Below are positions 50,273 through 59,534 of a stretch of 64,000 nt of DNA, one piece after another. Position 1 is the stretch's first letter, and every line of letters starts with the position of its first letter. Made by a program: the position numbers and the translations under genes. The notes under the pieces were generated by a model, which was not told the origin of the DNA, ran no database searches, and saw only the letters and a list, made by a program, of their open reading frames with translations. This stretch comes from Halopseudomonas pelagia (GTDB lineage: Bacteria; Pseudomonadota; Gammaproteobacteria; Pseudomonadales; Pseudomonadaceae), in the NCBI RefSeq assembly GCF_009497895.1, contig NZ_CP033116.1:4464001-4528000 (forward strand). The letters run 5' to 3'.

Positions 50273-50373
50273 TGGCCAAGTGTCCGCCAGCCGGGCGCCA
50301 TCACGCAAGCCTGAAGTGGTATGCTAGCGACCTTTGCCAGCCAAACTTTTCGAATTGCGAGCCAACGCGACCT

Positions 50374-51768
50374 ATGAGCCAAGATCAGACAACCAATCAA
50401 TCCTGGGGTGGCCGTTTCAGCGAACCGGTTGACGCCTTTGTTGCCCGCTTCACCGCTTCGGTGGATTTTGACAAGCGCCTGTTCAAACACGACATTCAGG
50501 GCTCGATTGCCCACGCCACCATGCTGGCCAAGGTCGGCGTGCTGAGCGAAGAAGAGCGCGACAGCATTCTTGCTGGCCTGCACAGCATCCAGAGCGAAAT
50601 CGAAGCCGGCCAGTTTGACTGGCGGGTGGATCTGGAAGACGTGCACATGAATATCGAGGCGCGGCTGACCGCGCAAATCGGCGTGACTGGCAAAAAGCTG
50701 CATACCGGCCGCTCGCGTAACGATCAGGTCGCCACCGATATCCGCCTGTGGCTGCGAGAAGAAATCGACATCATTCTGGTTGAGCTGGCGCGCCTGCAAA
50801 TCGGCCTGCTGGATCAGGCCGAACGCCATGCCCACGTGATCATGCCCGGCTTTACCCATTTGCAGACTGCGCAACCGGTGACCTTTGGTCATCACCTGCT
50901 GGCCTGGTTCGAGATGCTCAGCCGCGACCGCGAGCGCCTGCTCGACTGCCGCAAGCGCGTCAACCGCATGCCGCTGGGCAGCGCGGCGCTGGCCGGCACC
51001 ACCTATCCGATTGATCGGCAGATGACCTGTGAACTGCTCGGCTTCGATGCGGTTTCAGGCAACTCGCTGGACGGCGTGTCCGATCGCGATTTCGCCATCG
51101 AGTTCTGCGCAGCGGCGTCCGTGGCGATGATGCACCTGTCGCGCTTCTCCGAAGAGCTGGTGCTGTGGACAAGCGCGCAATTCAACTTTATCAATCTGCC
51201 CGACCGCTTCTGCACTGGCTCTTCGATCATGCCGCAGAAAAAGAATCCCGACGTGCCCGAACTGGTGCGCGGCAAGACCGGCCGTGTTTACGGACACCTG
51301 ATGGGCCTGCTGACGCTGATGAAGAGCCAGCCATTGGCCTACAACAAGGACAATCAGGAAGACAAGGAACCGCTGTTCGACGCAGCCGACACGCTGCGCG
51401 ACTGCCTGCGTGCCTTTGCCGACATGATTCCGGCGATCCAGCCCAAGGTCCCGGCCATGCGCGAAGCGGCCCTGCGCGGCTTCTCCACCGCCACCGATCT
51501 GGCTGATTATCTGGTACGCAAGGGCCTGCCGTTCCGCGATTGCCATGAAATCGTTGGCCATGCGGTCAAATACGGCGTGGAATCGAGCAAGGATCTGGCC
51601 GAGATGAGTCTGGAAGAGCTGCGCCAGTTCAGCGACCAGATCGATCAAGATGTGTTTGAGGTACTGACGCTGGAAGGCTCGGTGAACGCCCGTGACCATA
51701 TCGGCGGCACTGCACCCAAGCAGGTGCTGGCTGCGGTCAAGCGTGGCCGCGAGCTGTTGGCCGATTAA
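50374..51768 (+). CDS. argH: Argininosuccinate lyase
   Basis: 464 aa, last step of arginine synthesis. [54 protein letters not shown]; the fumarase-family signature [20 protein letters not shown]. Start at 50374 ([15 protein letters not shown]); an in-frame ATG 123 bp upstream falls inside the divergent algZ gene. A strong hairpin follows the stop. Confidence 0.98.
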   Translation: MSQDQTTNQSWGGRFSEPVDAFVARFTASVDFDKRLFKHDIQGSIAHATMLAKVGVLSEEERDSILAGLHSIQSEIEAGQFDWRVDLEDVHMNIEARLTAQIGVTGKKLHTGRSRNDQVATDIRLWLREEIDIILVELARLQIGLLDQAERHAHVIMPGFTHLQTAQPVTFGHHLLAWFEMLSRDRERLLDCRKRVNRMPLGSAALAGTTYPIDRQMTCELLGFDAVSGNSLDGVSDRDFAIEFCAAASVAMMHLSRFSEELVLWTSAQFNFINLPDRFCTGSSIMPQKKNPDVPELVRGKTGRVYGHLMGLLTLMKSQPLAYNKDNQEDKEPLFDAADTLRDCLRAFADMIPAIQPKVPAMREAALRGFSTATDLADYLVRKGLPFRDCHEIVGHAVKYGVESSKDLAEMSLEELRQFSDQIDQDVFEVLTLEGSVNARDHIGGTAPKQVLAAVKRGRELLAD

Positions 51769-51789
51769 CACTTAACAGAGCCATGCTTG

Positions 51790-51817
51790 GAAGGCCTCTG
51801 CGCAACGCGGGGCCTTC
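51790..51817. terminator. Bidirectional-type hairpin between argH and aguA
   Basis: gaaggcc and ggccttc, extended inward by tctgcg/cgcgg pairs including G-U, around a CAA loop: about 12 pairs. No T-run on either strand. Lies between two convergent genes. Confidence 0.6.
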
Positions 51818-51824
51818 GCTCCCG

Positions 51825-52922
51825 TCAGGCGTGAGGCTGCTGCTGGGTGATGCAGTGAATATTGCCGCCACCAAGCAGAATCTCGCGGCCCGGCACCATC
51901 ACTACCCGCCGATCCGGAAACAGCTGCTCCAGCACGGCTTTCGCCGGTTCGTCCTGCGGATCATCAAAGCAGGGCGCGATGATGCCGTCATTGACGATCA
52001 AAAAATTCACATAAGACCCAGCCAGCCGAATCGACGGATCGCGTGGCTGCGAGCCGGCGATCCGATCCACACCGGCACACTCTTCTGCGGTGGCGTAGAG
52101 CGGACCGGGAATCGGCATGCGGTGCACCTTGAGCTCGCGCCCCTGCGCATCACGACTGGCTTCCAGGATTCTCAATGCTTTCTGACAGCGATCGAAATTC
52201 GGATCTTCCGGATCATCGGTCCAGGCCAGCAACACTTCACCGGGCCGCACGAAACAGCAGAAATTGTCGACATGACCATCGGTCTCGTCGTTATACAGAC
52301 CTTCCGGCAGCCAGATGACCTTGTCGATGCCCAGATGATCAGCCAGCTTTATTTCAATCTCCTCGCGCAACAGATGCGGGTTGCGATTGGGGTTAAGCAG
52401 GCACTCCTCGGTAGTAATCAGCGTGCCTTCACCATCTACATGAATAGCACCACCCTCAAGTACAAACCCCTCAGTGCGATAGCGCGGGCTACGCACCAGG
52501 CCCAGGATTTTATCCGCGACCTGATCATCGCGCTGCCACGGCCAGTACAAACCACCGTTAAAGCCGCCCCAGGCATTGAAGGTCCAATCTACGCCGCGCA
52601 AGCCGCCATGGGGGTGGGTGACGAAGGTGGGGCCAGTGTCGCGCACCCAGGCGTCGTCTGTGGTCAACTCGACCACGCGGATACCCGGGTGGCTCAGCTG
52701 TAAATTGGCGTTTTCATATTGGGCGGCAGACACACAGACTGTCACCGGCTCGAAGCTGGCAATTGCCCGCGCTACTTCGGCAAACGCGGCTTGCGCCGGC
52801 TTGGCGCCCAGGCGCCAATTATCCGGACGCTCGGGCCAGACCATCCAGGTCTGGCTGTGCGGCGCCCATTCGGCGGGCATGCTGTAACCATCGGCGCGGG
52901 GCGTACTGTGCAAGGTATACAT
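51825..52922 (-). CDS. aguA: Agmatine deiminase
   Basis: 365 aa guanidino-modifying enzyme that turns agmatine into N-carbamoylputrescine. Conserved [41 protein letters not shown] [29 protein letters not shown] with catalytic His and [13 protein letters not shown] with nucleophile Cys near the C-terminus. Follows aguB by 5 bp. Confidence 0.97.
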   Translation of the reverse strand: MYTLHSTPRADGYSMPAEWAPHSQTWMVWPERPDNWRLGAKPAQAAFAEVARAIASFEPVTVCVSAAQYENANLQLSHPGIRVVELTTDDAWVRDTGPTFVTHPHGGLRGVDWTFNAWGGFNGGLYWPWQRDDQVADKILGLVRSPRYRTEGFVLEGGAIHVDGEGTLITTEECLLNPNRNPHLLREEIEIKLADHLGIDKVIWLPEGLYNDETDGHVDNFCCFVRPGEVLLAWTDDPEDPNFDRCQKALRILEASRDAQGRELKVHRMPIPGPLYATAEECAGVDRIAGSQPRDPSIRLAGSYVNFLIVNDGIIAPCFDDPQDEPAKAVLEQLFPDRRVVMVPGREILLGGGNIHCITQQQPHA

Positions 52923-52927
52923 CGGGA

Positions 52928-53806
52928 TCAGGACTCCAGTGAACCATCCAGGGTTTTAATCGGGCCATACAGGTTTGGCCGACGATCACGGAAGCTGCCC
53001 CAGGCGCTGCGGATATGCTCAAGCTGATCCAGGTCGAACTGCTGCACCAGCACACCCTCTTCGGTTTCGTTCAGTTCCTGGACCTTGGCCCCGAACTGAT
53101 CGGCAATGAATGAGGAGCCATAGAAGGTAATGTCATAGTCGTCCTGCTCCTCGCGACCAATCCGGTTGCTCGCCACCAACGGCATCAGGTTGGCACCGGC
53201 ATGGCCTTGCTGCACACGCTGCCAATGATCGCGCGAGGTAATGTTCGGGTCATGCGGCTCGCTGCCAATCGCGGTCGGATAGAACAGAATCTCCGCACCC
53301 ATCAACGCCATGCTGCGCGCGCATTCCGGGAACCACTGATCCCAGCAGATACCCACGCCGATCTTGGCATACCGGGTCTGCCAGACCTTGAAACCGGTAT
53401 CGCCAGGATTGAAATAATACTTTTCGTGGTACCCGGGGCCATCCGGGATATGGCTCTTGCGATACAAACCCAGATTGCTGCCGTCGGCATCGATGATCAC
53501 AATACTGTTGAAGCGCGCACGCCCGGCCAGTTCGAAAAAGCTGATCGGCAATACCACTTGCAGCTCTTTGGCCAAGGCCTTGAAGTGCGCAATCGCCGGA
53601 TTCTGGTCGATCGTGGTGGCCAGTTGCAGATACTCAGCATTGGGTTTCTGACAGAAGTAGGGGGTTTCAAACAACTCCTGAATCAAAATGATCTGCGCGC
53701 CTTTGCCCGCAGCTTCGCGGACCAGCTTTTCGGCTTTATCAATATTGGCCTGGCGATCCCAAGAACAGCTCATCTGGGTAGCGGCAACAGTTACAAGACG
53801 ACTCAT
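52928..53806 (-). CDS. aguB: N-carbamoylputrescine amidohydrolase
   Basis: 292 aa nitrilase-superfamily enzyme; releases putrescine, CO2 and ammonia. Catalytic triad: Glu in [13 protein letters not shown], Lys in [20 protein letters not shown], Cys in [13 protein letters not shown]. Start at 53806 ([13 protein letters not shown]) with AGGAGAG 5 bp before it; an upstream in-frame ATG has no support. Upstream of aguA in the same unit. Confidence 0.97.
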   Translation of the reverse strand: MSRLVTVAATQMSCSWDRQANIDKAEKLVREAAGKGAQIILIQELFETPYFCQKPNAEYLQLATTIDQNPAIAHFKALAKELQVVLPISFFELAGRARFNSIVIIDADGSNLGLYRKSHIPDGPGYHEKYYFNPGDTGFKVWQTRYAKIGVGICWDQWFPECARSMALMGAEILFYPTAIGSEPHDPNITSRDHWQRVQQGHAGANLMPLVASNRIGREEQDDYDITFYGSSFIADQFGAKVQELNETEEGVLVQQFDLDQLEHIRSAWGSFRDRRPNLYGPIKTLDGSLES

Positions 53807-53930
53807 ATCTCTCTCCTGCACAACAAATAATAGGCTGCCGGACAAGCCCGGCGGACAACAAAAAATACTGTCTAAACGGCATCTACTCTGATCACGTAGC
53901 GCCACATTGGCGCGCAGCTCTCACGTTCAA

Positions 53931-55196
53931 TCATCGCGCGTCGCGTATGCCATACCATAACAGGGCCAGCGCCCGAATGGCGGTTTGCAGCGCTGTTCCC
54001 TGCGGCACTGGCCTATGTTTGAGCCGTGCAAACAGATCAAAGCCCTGCTGCTGACCCATCACCGCATCAGCCATGAGCTTACCCGCCAGCCCGGCTAATG
54101 CGACACCCTGGCCAGAATAGCCCTGGGTAAAAAATACCCTATCACCGAGCCGGCCGAAATGCGGGGCCTTACTGGCGGTCATGGCTACCTGGCCGCCCCA
54201 GAGGTATTCGAAATCCGCTTGCGCCAGCGCCGGAAACACTTGCGTCATGCGCTGCCGCATGGTCTGGCGCAAGGCTTCGGGGCGGGCGTCCCGGGCGCTG
54301 GCGCGCCCACCGAACAGCAAGCGGCCATCGGCGCTTAGCCGGTAGTAGTCGATCAGAGTATTCATATCGCATACCGCTGCGCGCGAAGGAATCAGCTGAT
54401 CAGCCAGTTCGCCCAATGGCGCTGTCGCGCCAACATAACTGCCAATCGGCATAAAGCGGCGTTGATGCCAGGGCAGCAACTGGCCTATATAAGCATTGCC
54501 GGCAAGCAGCAGATGATCGGCTCTGACATGCCCCTGATCGGTATGCACGGTCACGCCGGTGCTGTCCTGTTGGTAGCTCAGCACCGGCGAATGTTCAAAC
54601 AGCGTTGCGCCATGCTCTTCAGCCGCCAGTGCCAATCCCAATACATATTTCAGCGGATGCAGGTCGCCGCCGCCCATGTCCATGACGCCGGCCTGATAGT
54701 CGGCATTGAGCAGACCCTGCAAGCTGTCCCGATCATGAAAGGCCAGTTGGTCGTAGCCTAGCTCTTCCAGGCTCGCCTGCCAGGCTTTCAACTCAGGCAC
54801 ATGCCTCGGTTTGTTGGCGACGAGCAAAATGCCCTGTTTGAGTTCGCACTCAATCGCATATTCCGCTACGCGTTTACGCAATAACTCCACGCCGGCGAGG
54901 CTCAACTGCCAGAGTTCTCGGGCCTGTTCGGCGCCGAGTTGTTTTTCCAGTGCAGCCTGATCCGCTGCCAATCCGGGGTTAATCTGCCCGCCGTTGCGCC
55001 CAGAACATCCCCAGCCCACGTGTTCTGCTTCAATCAGCGATACTGTTCTCCCCGCTTTTGCCAGCTCGAGTGCGGCCGATACGCCGGTGAATCCGCCGCC
55101 GACCACACAGACGTCCACGCGGTGTTCGCCCTGCAATGTCGAGCGGGTTTTTTGTGGGGGAATGCTGGAATGGTACCAGGAGTCGTGTTCTGTCAT
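53931..55196 (-). CDS. Gamma-glutamylputrescine oxidase-like FAD oxidoreductase (PuuB/PauB type)
   Basis: 421 aa DAO-fold flavoenzyme. FAD site VCVVGGGFTGVSAALELAKAG at about 29; GWGCSGRNGGQINPG is the PuuB/PauB group pattern; DMNTLIDYYRLSADGRLLFGG and GQGVALAGLAGKLMAD follow. It should oxidise gamma-glutamyl-putrescine made by SpuI/SpuB. Located between spuI and aguB, all leftward. A 450-bp spacer with two hairpin elements separates it from spuI. Confidence 0.9.
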   Translation of the reverse strand: MTEHDSWYHSSIPPQKTRSTLQGEHRVDVCVVGGGFTGVSAALELAKAGRTVSLIEAEHVGWGCSGRNGGQINPGLAADQAALEKQLGAEQARELWQLSLAGVELLRKRVAEYAIECELKQGILLVANKPRHVPELKAWQASLEELGYDQLAFHDRDSLQGLLNADYQAGVMDMGGGDLHPLKYVLGLALAAEEHGATLFEHSPVLSYQQDSTGVTVHTDQGHVRADHLLLAGNAYIGQLLPWHQRRFMPIGSYVGATAPLGELADQLIPSRAAVCDMNTLIDYYRLSADGRLLFGGRASARDARPEALRQTMRQRMTQVFPALAQADFEYLWGGQVAMTASKAPHFGRLGDRVFFTQGYSGQGVALAGLAGKLMADAVMGQQQGFDLFARLKHRPVPQGTALQTAIRALALLWYGIRDAR

Positions 55197-55245
55197 TTTC
55201 TACACCGTGCCTTTTTGATTCTGCTTCGGCGTGCAGCCGCGCCAC

Positions 55246-55340
55246 TTCCGTTGGCCCTGCCTGGACACGCTCGGCGCCCTCCCTGGGCGCTCGGCATCGC
55301 ACATCCCTGTGCTCTGACGGTCCAGGCAGGGCCACCGGAA
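55246..55340. repeat. Hairpin element A: shared core in its own stem
   Basis: Outer arms 55246-55265 and 55321-55340 pair at 19 of 20 positions (ttggccctgcctgga / tccaggcagggcc). The loop holds a 57-nt core (55265-55321) that recurs in inverted orientation at 55444-55500. The core itself has two small hairpins: gcgccc-tccct-gggcgc and gcaca-tccc-tgtgc. No open frame or known repeat family is recognised. Confidence 0.85.
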
Positions 55341-55415
55341 GCGTCGCACCTAAATCACTGTGCATGCTGAAAAAATCACCAACCCAGGTTTTCGAGCTGC
55401 CACACCTACGCATAT

Positions 55416-55528
55416 GGTCTTGGCGTCGGCTGCCCTATGCGTGACCGTCAGAGCACATGGATGTGCGATGCCGAGCGCCCAGGGAGGGCAGCGAGCGTGT
55501 CGCGCATAGGGCAGCCGACGCCAAGACC
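55416..55528. repeat. Hairpin element B: same core, different stem, opposite orientation
   Basis: Outer arms 55416-55441 and 55503-55528 are perfectly complementary over 26 bp (ggtcttggcgtcggctgccc...). This stem has no resemblance to the stem of element A. The enclosed core (55444-55500) is 54 of 57 identical to the reverse complement of element A's core. One of the three changes lies in the inner hairpin, which reads gcacat-cc-atgtgc here, so the stem is kept. Confidence 0.88.
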
Positions 55529-55542
55529 CAGCACGGAGCCAG

Positions 55543-55607
55543 ACCAAAACAAAAACAAACACCAAAACCAAATCAAGACCGACCAACAACCCCCACACAA
55601 CAAAATC
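55543..55607. other. Strand-biased A/C-rich tract
   Basis: About 65 bp made almost only of A and C on the plus strand (G/T-rich on the strand that would be transcribed with spuI), with runs such as aaaacaaaaacaaacacc and aacaaccccc. It lies between element B and the end of spuI. Confidence 0.6.
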
Positions 55608-55624
55608 CCGCCACAAGGACGGGA
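55601..55624 (-). terminator. Weak terminator after spuI
   Basis: On the minus strand TCCCG (55620-55624) and CGGGA (55606-55610) form a 5-bp stem with a 9-nt loop, followed by TTTTGTTG. It starts 22 bp after the spuI stop. The short stem makes termination partial at best. Confidence 0.4.
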
Positions 55625-55645
55625 CTATGTATTACAGAGCCAAGG

Positions 55646-57055
55646 TCAGACAGTATGCAAATACCACATATATTCCAGATCCGAGATAGTCCGCTCGAAC
55701 TCCTCCTGCTCGCTCTCCTTGCACAGCACAAACACGTCCAGATACTCCTCGCCAATGTACTCTTTCATGACGGCAGAGTTTTCCAGCGCACGCAGTGCAT
55801 CACGCAGGTTGGTAGGCAGGGACGCCTCGTGCTGATCGTAGGCGTTGCCCTCGGTCATCTCCGGCGGCTCGATCTTGTTGCTGATGCCGTAGTGAATTGC
55901 CGAAAGCAACGCAGCCATCAACAGGTACGGGTTGGCATCGGCGCCAGCCAAGCGATGCTCGATACGCATCGATTCCGGATCACCGCCTGGCACGCGAACG
56001 GCCACAGTGCGGTTATCAATGCCCCAGGTCGGCGCGCAGGGCACAAAGAAGCTCGGGCTGAAACGACGGTAAGAGTTCACGTTCGGGCAGAGAAAGGCCA
56101 TATATTCCGGCAACGTCTGCAACAGACCGCCAATCGCCCAACGCAGCGTATCGCTTAAAGTACCGTCGGCATTCGGCGCAAAAACGTTAACACCCAGCTC
56201 GTCGACCAGACTGATATGCACGTGCATGCCATTGCCGGCCTGATCGTAATAAGGCTTGGCCATGAAGGTGGTGTCCATTTCATGGTCGTAGGCGACGTTC
56301 TTGATCACGCGCTTGAGTAATACGTTGTGATCACAGGCAACCACCGGATCGTCCACGTGGTGCAGGTTGACCTCGAACTGACCGGGTGCTGATTCCGCTA
56401 CAATGGCGTCTGCGGGGATGTCCTGCTCGTGGGCAGCCTCGATGACGTCCTGGAGGAATTCAGCGTACTCATCCAGGTCATCCATGGAATAGACCTGAAC
56501 GGAGTTCGGACGCTTGCCAGACATTGGCGAGCGTGGTGGTTGCGGGCGACCAGTGATGTTCTCCTGATCGATCAGGTAAAACTCCAATTCGAAAGCCGAG
56601 ACCGGCGTCAGCCCCAACTCGCTAAAGCGTTTAACGATACGTTGCAGTACATAACGCGGATCGGCAAAAAATGGCGTTTTGCGGTCCAGTTCGTACATGG
56701 TCATTAATAGCTGACCTGTTGGACGCTTCTGCCAAGGTTCGACGCACAGAGTACCGGGGATGGGCAGGCAGACCCGGTCCGCGTCGCCGATTTCCAGACC
56801 CAGACCGGTTTCTTCCACCGTGGTGCCCTGGATATTCAAGGCGAAGATGGAGGCCGGGAGAGCAATACCTTTTTCGTAGGCTTTCAAAAGGGCCGAACGG
56901 TCGATACGCTTGCCACGTACGATGCCGTTCATATCTGCAATCAGCAGATCAATGAAGTGGATTTCCGGATGCTCGGCCAGAAAGGCCTCCGCTTCCTGGA
57001 CACTGACGGGTTCAGCGATGGCTGCCGCAGTATCCGCTCCGGTTAGGGATGGCAT
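55646..57055 (-). CDS. spuI: Gamma-glutamylpolyamine synthetase (glutamine synthetase family)
   Basis: 469 aa GS-family ligase that attaches glutamate to putrescine or related amines. N-terminal region LIADMNGIVRGKRIDR; ATP/Mg region FELEFYLIDQ; QFEVNLHHVDDPV; NGMHVHISLVDE; FLCPNVNSYRRFSP; RIEHRLAGADANPYLLMAA. Adenylylation Tyr of true GlnA is not in context. Divergent from spuABCDEF, as in P. aeruginosa. AGGTGA precedes the start. Confidence 0.93.
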   Translation of the reverse strand: MPSLTGADTAAAIAEPVSVQEAEAFLAEHPEIHFIDLLIADMNGIVRGKRIDRSALLKAYEKGIALPASIFALNIQGTTVEETGLGLEIGDADRVCLPIPGTLCVEPWQKRPTGQLLMTMYELDRKTPFFADPRYVLQRIVKRFSELGLTPVSAFELEFYLIDQENITGRPQPPRSPMSGKRPNSVQVYSMDDLDEYAEFLQDVIEAAHEQDIPADAIVAESAPGQFEVNLHHVDDPVVACDHNVLLKRVIKNVAYDHEMDTTFMAKPYYDQAGNGMHVHISLVDELGVNVFAPNADGTLSDTLRWAIGGLLQTLPEYMAFLCPNVNSYRRFSPSFFVPCAPTWGIDNRTVAVRVPGGDPESMRIEHRLAGADANPYLLMAALLSAIHYGISNKIEPPEMTEGNAYDQHEASLPTNLRDALRALENSAVMKEYIGEEYLDVFVLCKESEQEEFERTISDLEYMWYLHTV

Positions 57056-57327
57056 GAGATGTCACCTGTTGTTTGTAAAATATATCAATCACGTTGGCAC
57101 TAGGAACAGAGTAAATCCGAAAGGCCATGATGAGTCAATAGAATCAAGATTGCACAAATGCAGTGCAGCGCGCACCAAATAGGGCCGTAGAGCGGGCTTA
57201 GAGGCATTTCCAGCAGCCCTATCAGCCTGGCGATTTTGGCTTTTGTGTAAAGTATTTTTTGTTGCTATTGTATAAAAAATTGAACAACATCGAATTCATG
57301 TACGTTATTCACTACAGGCTTTGACTC
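57056..57327. promoter_or_regulatory. Divergent spuI/spuA control region
   Basis: AT-rich 272 bp between two start codons. Near spuA, tgttg (57260-57264) and caaca (57285-57289) form a widely spaced symmetric pair around tattgtataaaaaattg, a possible regulator site overlapping a TATAAA at 57271. The regulator cannot be named from the sequence. Confidence 0.4.
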
Positions 57328-58089
57328 ATGTCCGTCGTCCGAAAGCCCCTGATTGGCATTACCTGCTGCACCGATCAGTTGGGTCTGCACCCTTTCCATA
57401 TAGTAGGTGAAAAATACATCCTTGGCGTCGTCGATGGCGCAGGGGGTTTGCCGCTGCTGATTCCCGCCCTGGGTGAGCAGATTGGCTTCGAGCAGTTGCT
57501 TGATACCCTCGACGGCATCATGTTCACCGGCTCGCCGTCGAATGTGGAGCCGCATCATTATAATGGCCAACCCAGCGCCGAAGGCACCCGTCACGACGCC
57601 AAGCGCGACGCCACCACCCTGCCTTTGATTAAAGCCGCGATAGACCGGGGCGTCCCGGTGCTGTGCATTTGTCGTGGCTTCCAGGAAATGAATGTCGCCT
57701 TTGGCGGCACCCTGCACCAGCGTCTGTATGAAGTGGGCGGCTTTATCGAACACCGCGAAAACAAGGAGCATCCTGTCGAGCAACAATATGGCCTGTCGCA
57801 TGAAGTCCATATTGAGCCAGGGGGTCTACTCTATGAACTGTCAGGCCGCAACTCGGCACAGGTCAATTCCCTGCACACCCAGGGCGTCGACCAGTTGGCA
57901 CCCGGCTTGCGGCCTGAAGCAACAGCTCCAGATGGGTTGGTCGAGGCATTCTCGGTCAGCCAGGCAAGCAATTTCGCGCTGGGCGTGCAATGGCATCCGG
58001 AATGGAAGGTAAAGGAAAACGCCTTCTATCTGTCGATCTTCAAGGCGTTTGGTGACGCCTGCCGGGCACGTTCAAACAGGCATTCCTGA
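57328..58089 (+). CDS. spuA: Gamma-glutamyl-GABA hydrolase, class I glutaminase-like
   Basis: 253 aa PuuD/SpuA family. Catalytic Cys in VLCICRGFQEMNVAFGG, His and Glu in VQWHPEWKV; GIMFTGSPSNVEPHHYN is typical. It should free GABA or similar products from gamma-glutamyl conjugates. First gene of spuABCDEF; spuB starts 7 bp after its stop. Confidence 0.94.
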   Translation: MSVVRKPLIGITCCTDQLGLHPFHIVGEKYILGVVDGAGGLPLLIPALGEQIGFEQLLDTLDGIMFTGSPSNVEPHHYNGQPSAEGTRHDAKRDATTLPLIKAAIDRGVPVLCICRGFQEMNVAFGGTLHQRLYEVGGFIEHRENKEHPVEQQYGLSHEVHIEPGGLLYELSGRNSAQVNSLHTQGVDQLAPGLRPEATAPDGLVEAFSVSQASNFALGVQWHPEWKVKENAFYLSIFKAFGDACRARSNRHS

Positions 58090-58096
58090 GGGATTT

Positions 58097-59443
58097 ATGA
58101 ACAAGATTGAAGCGTGGCTTAAAGAGAACAAGATTACCGAAGTAGAATGCATGGTCAGCGATCTGACCGGTATCGCCCGGGGCAAAATCGCCCCCACCAT
58201 GAAATTTATATCCGAGAAGGGCATGCGTCTGCCCGAAAGTATTCTGCTGCAATCGGTGACCGGCGATTACGTCGAAGACGACATCTATTACGACCTGCTC
58301 GACCCGGCCGATATCGACATGATCTGTAAGCCGGATGACAGCGCTGTCTATCTGGTGCCATGGGCTTTGGAGCCGACGGCGCAGATCATTCATGACTGCT
58401 ACGACAAGGCCGGCGAGCCAATTGAAATGTCGCCACGCAACATTCTCAAAAAGATCCTCAAGATGTATGCCGACAAGGGCTGGCAGCCCCTGGTTGCGCC
58501 TGAGATGGAATTTTATCTGACCAAGCGCAATGAAGATCCAGATCTGCCGCTGCAACCACCGGTGGGCCGGTCGGGCCGCCAGGAGACCGGCCGCCAGTCG
58601 TTCTCGATCGATGCCGCCAACGAATTTGATCCGCTGTTTGAAGATATGTACGACTGGTGCGAGGCGCAGGGCCTGGATCTGGATACGCTGATCCACGAAG
58701 AGGGCACCGCGCAGATGGAAATCAACTTCCGTCACGGCGACCCGCTGCATTTGGCTGACCAGATTCTGGTGTTCAAGCGCACCATGCGCGAGGCCGCGCT
58801 CAAGCACGATATGACCGCGACCTTTATGGCCAAGCCGATCACCAACGAGCCTGGCAGCGCCATGCACTTGCACCAGAGCATCGTCGATCGCAAGACCGGG
58901 CAGAACATATTCTCCAATGAAGATGGGAGCATGAGCGAGCTGTTCCTGCATCATATCGGCGGCTTGCAGCGTTACATCCCTGAGGTGCTGCCGCTGTTCG
59001 CGCCAAACGTGAACTCCTTCCGCCGCTTCCTGCCGGACACTTCCGCGCCAGTAAACGTCGAATGGGGCGAAGAGAACCGCACCGCCGGCTTGCGTGTGCC
59101 CGACTCTACGCCGCAGAACCGCCGTGTGGAAAACCGCCTGCCCGGCGCCGATGCCAACCCTTACATCGCCATTGCCGCGAGTTTGCTCTGCGGCTATCTG
59201 GGCATGGTCGGCAGAATGGAGCCATCGGCACCCGTCAAGGGTCGTGCCTATGAGCGCCGCAACCTGCGTCTGCCGCTGACCCTCGAATCGGCGCTGGAGC
59301 GTATGGAGCAATGTGCTGACGTGGAAGCGGTACTCGGCAGCAAGTTCTGCCGTGGCTACGTCGCCGTCAAACGCGTTGAGCACGAGAATTACAAGCGCGT
59401 GATCAGCTCCTGGGAGCGCGAGTTCCTGCTGCTAAGCGTCTGA
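58097..59443 (+). CDS. spuB: Gamma-glutamylpolyamine synthetase (glutamine synthetase family)
   Basis: 448 aa paralogue of SpuI. VECMVSDLTGIARGKIAPTM near the N-terminus; VAPEMEFYLTKR; AQMEINFRHGDPL; GSAMHLHQSIVD; FAPNVNSFRRFLPD; RVENRLPGADANPYIAIAAS. GAGGG precedes the ATG at 58097 (MNKIEAWLKENK). Different substrate range from SpuI (for instance spermidine against putrescine) is possible but cannot be read here. Confidence 0.93.
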   Translation: MNKIEAWLKENKITEVECMVSDLTGIARGKIAPTMKFISEKGMRLPESILLQSVTGDYVEDDIYYDLLDPADIDMICKPDDSAVYLVPWALEPTAQIIHDCYDKAGEPIEMSPRNILKKILKMYADKGWQPLVAPEMEFYLTKRNEDPDLPLQPPVGRSGRQETGRQSFSIDAANEFDPLFEDMYDWCEAQGLDLDTLIHEEGTAQMEINFRHGDPLHLADQILVFKRTMREAALKHDMTATFMAKPITNEPGSAMHLHQSIVDRKTGQNIFSNEDGSMSELFLHHIGGLQRYIPEVLPLFAPNVNSFRRFLPDTSAPVNVEWGEENRTAGLRVPDSTPQNRRVENRLPGADANPYIAIAASLLCGYLGMVGRMEPSAPVKGRAYERRNLRLPLTLESALERMEQCADVEAVLGSKFCRGYVAVKRVEHENYKRVISSWEREFLLLSV

Positions 59444-59460
59444 TTAAGCGTTATCAAAGT

Positions 59461-59517
59461 GCGCCCGGGCCGGGCGCCTTCGACATTGACATCGGCATGC
59501 GGAGCCCAGGCATGCCG
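59461..59517 (+). repeat. Two hairpins between spuB and spuC
   Basis: gcgcccgg/ccgggcgc (59461-59477) and cggcatg/catgccg (59493-59499, 59511-59517). Neither has a T-run; they may protect mRNA ends or lower downstream expression. Confidence 0.5.
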
Positions 59518-59534
59518 AAGGCAAGGAGTATCGA

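Noticed and set aside
51783..52703. 306-aa open frame antisense to aguA
   Set aside because: aguA has all catalytic residues on the minus strand; this frame has no motif.
55416..55528. Element B as an integron attC site
   Set aside because: No RYYYAAC/GTTRRRY core sites at the ends, and it is the centre rather than the ends that is conserved between copies.
55030..55616. Frames with a common DVRCRAPREG peptide in the spuI-pauB spacer
   Set aside because: The shared peptide only mirrors the repeated 57-nt core; frames differ and lack start signals.
57093..57108. TGGCAC-like sigma54 promoter before spuI/spuA
   Set aside because: The matching -12 GC element at the required spacing is absent.
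58040..59383. 447-aa open frame antisense to spuB
   Set aside because: Shadow of a glutamine-synthetase-family gene whose motifs are all intact on the plus strand.
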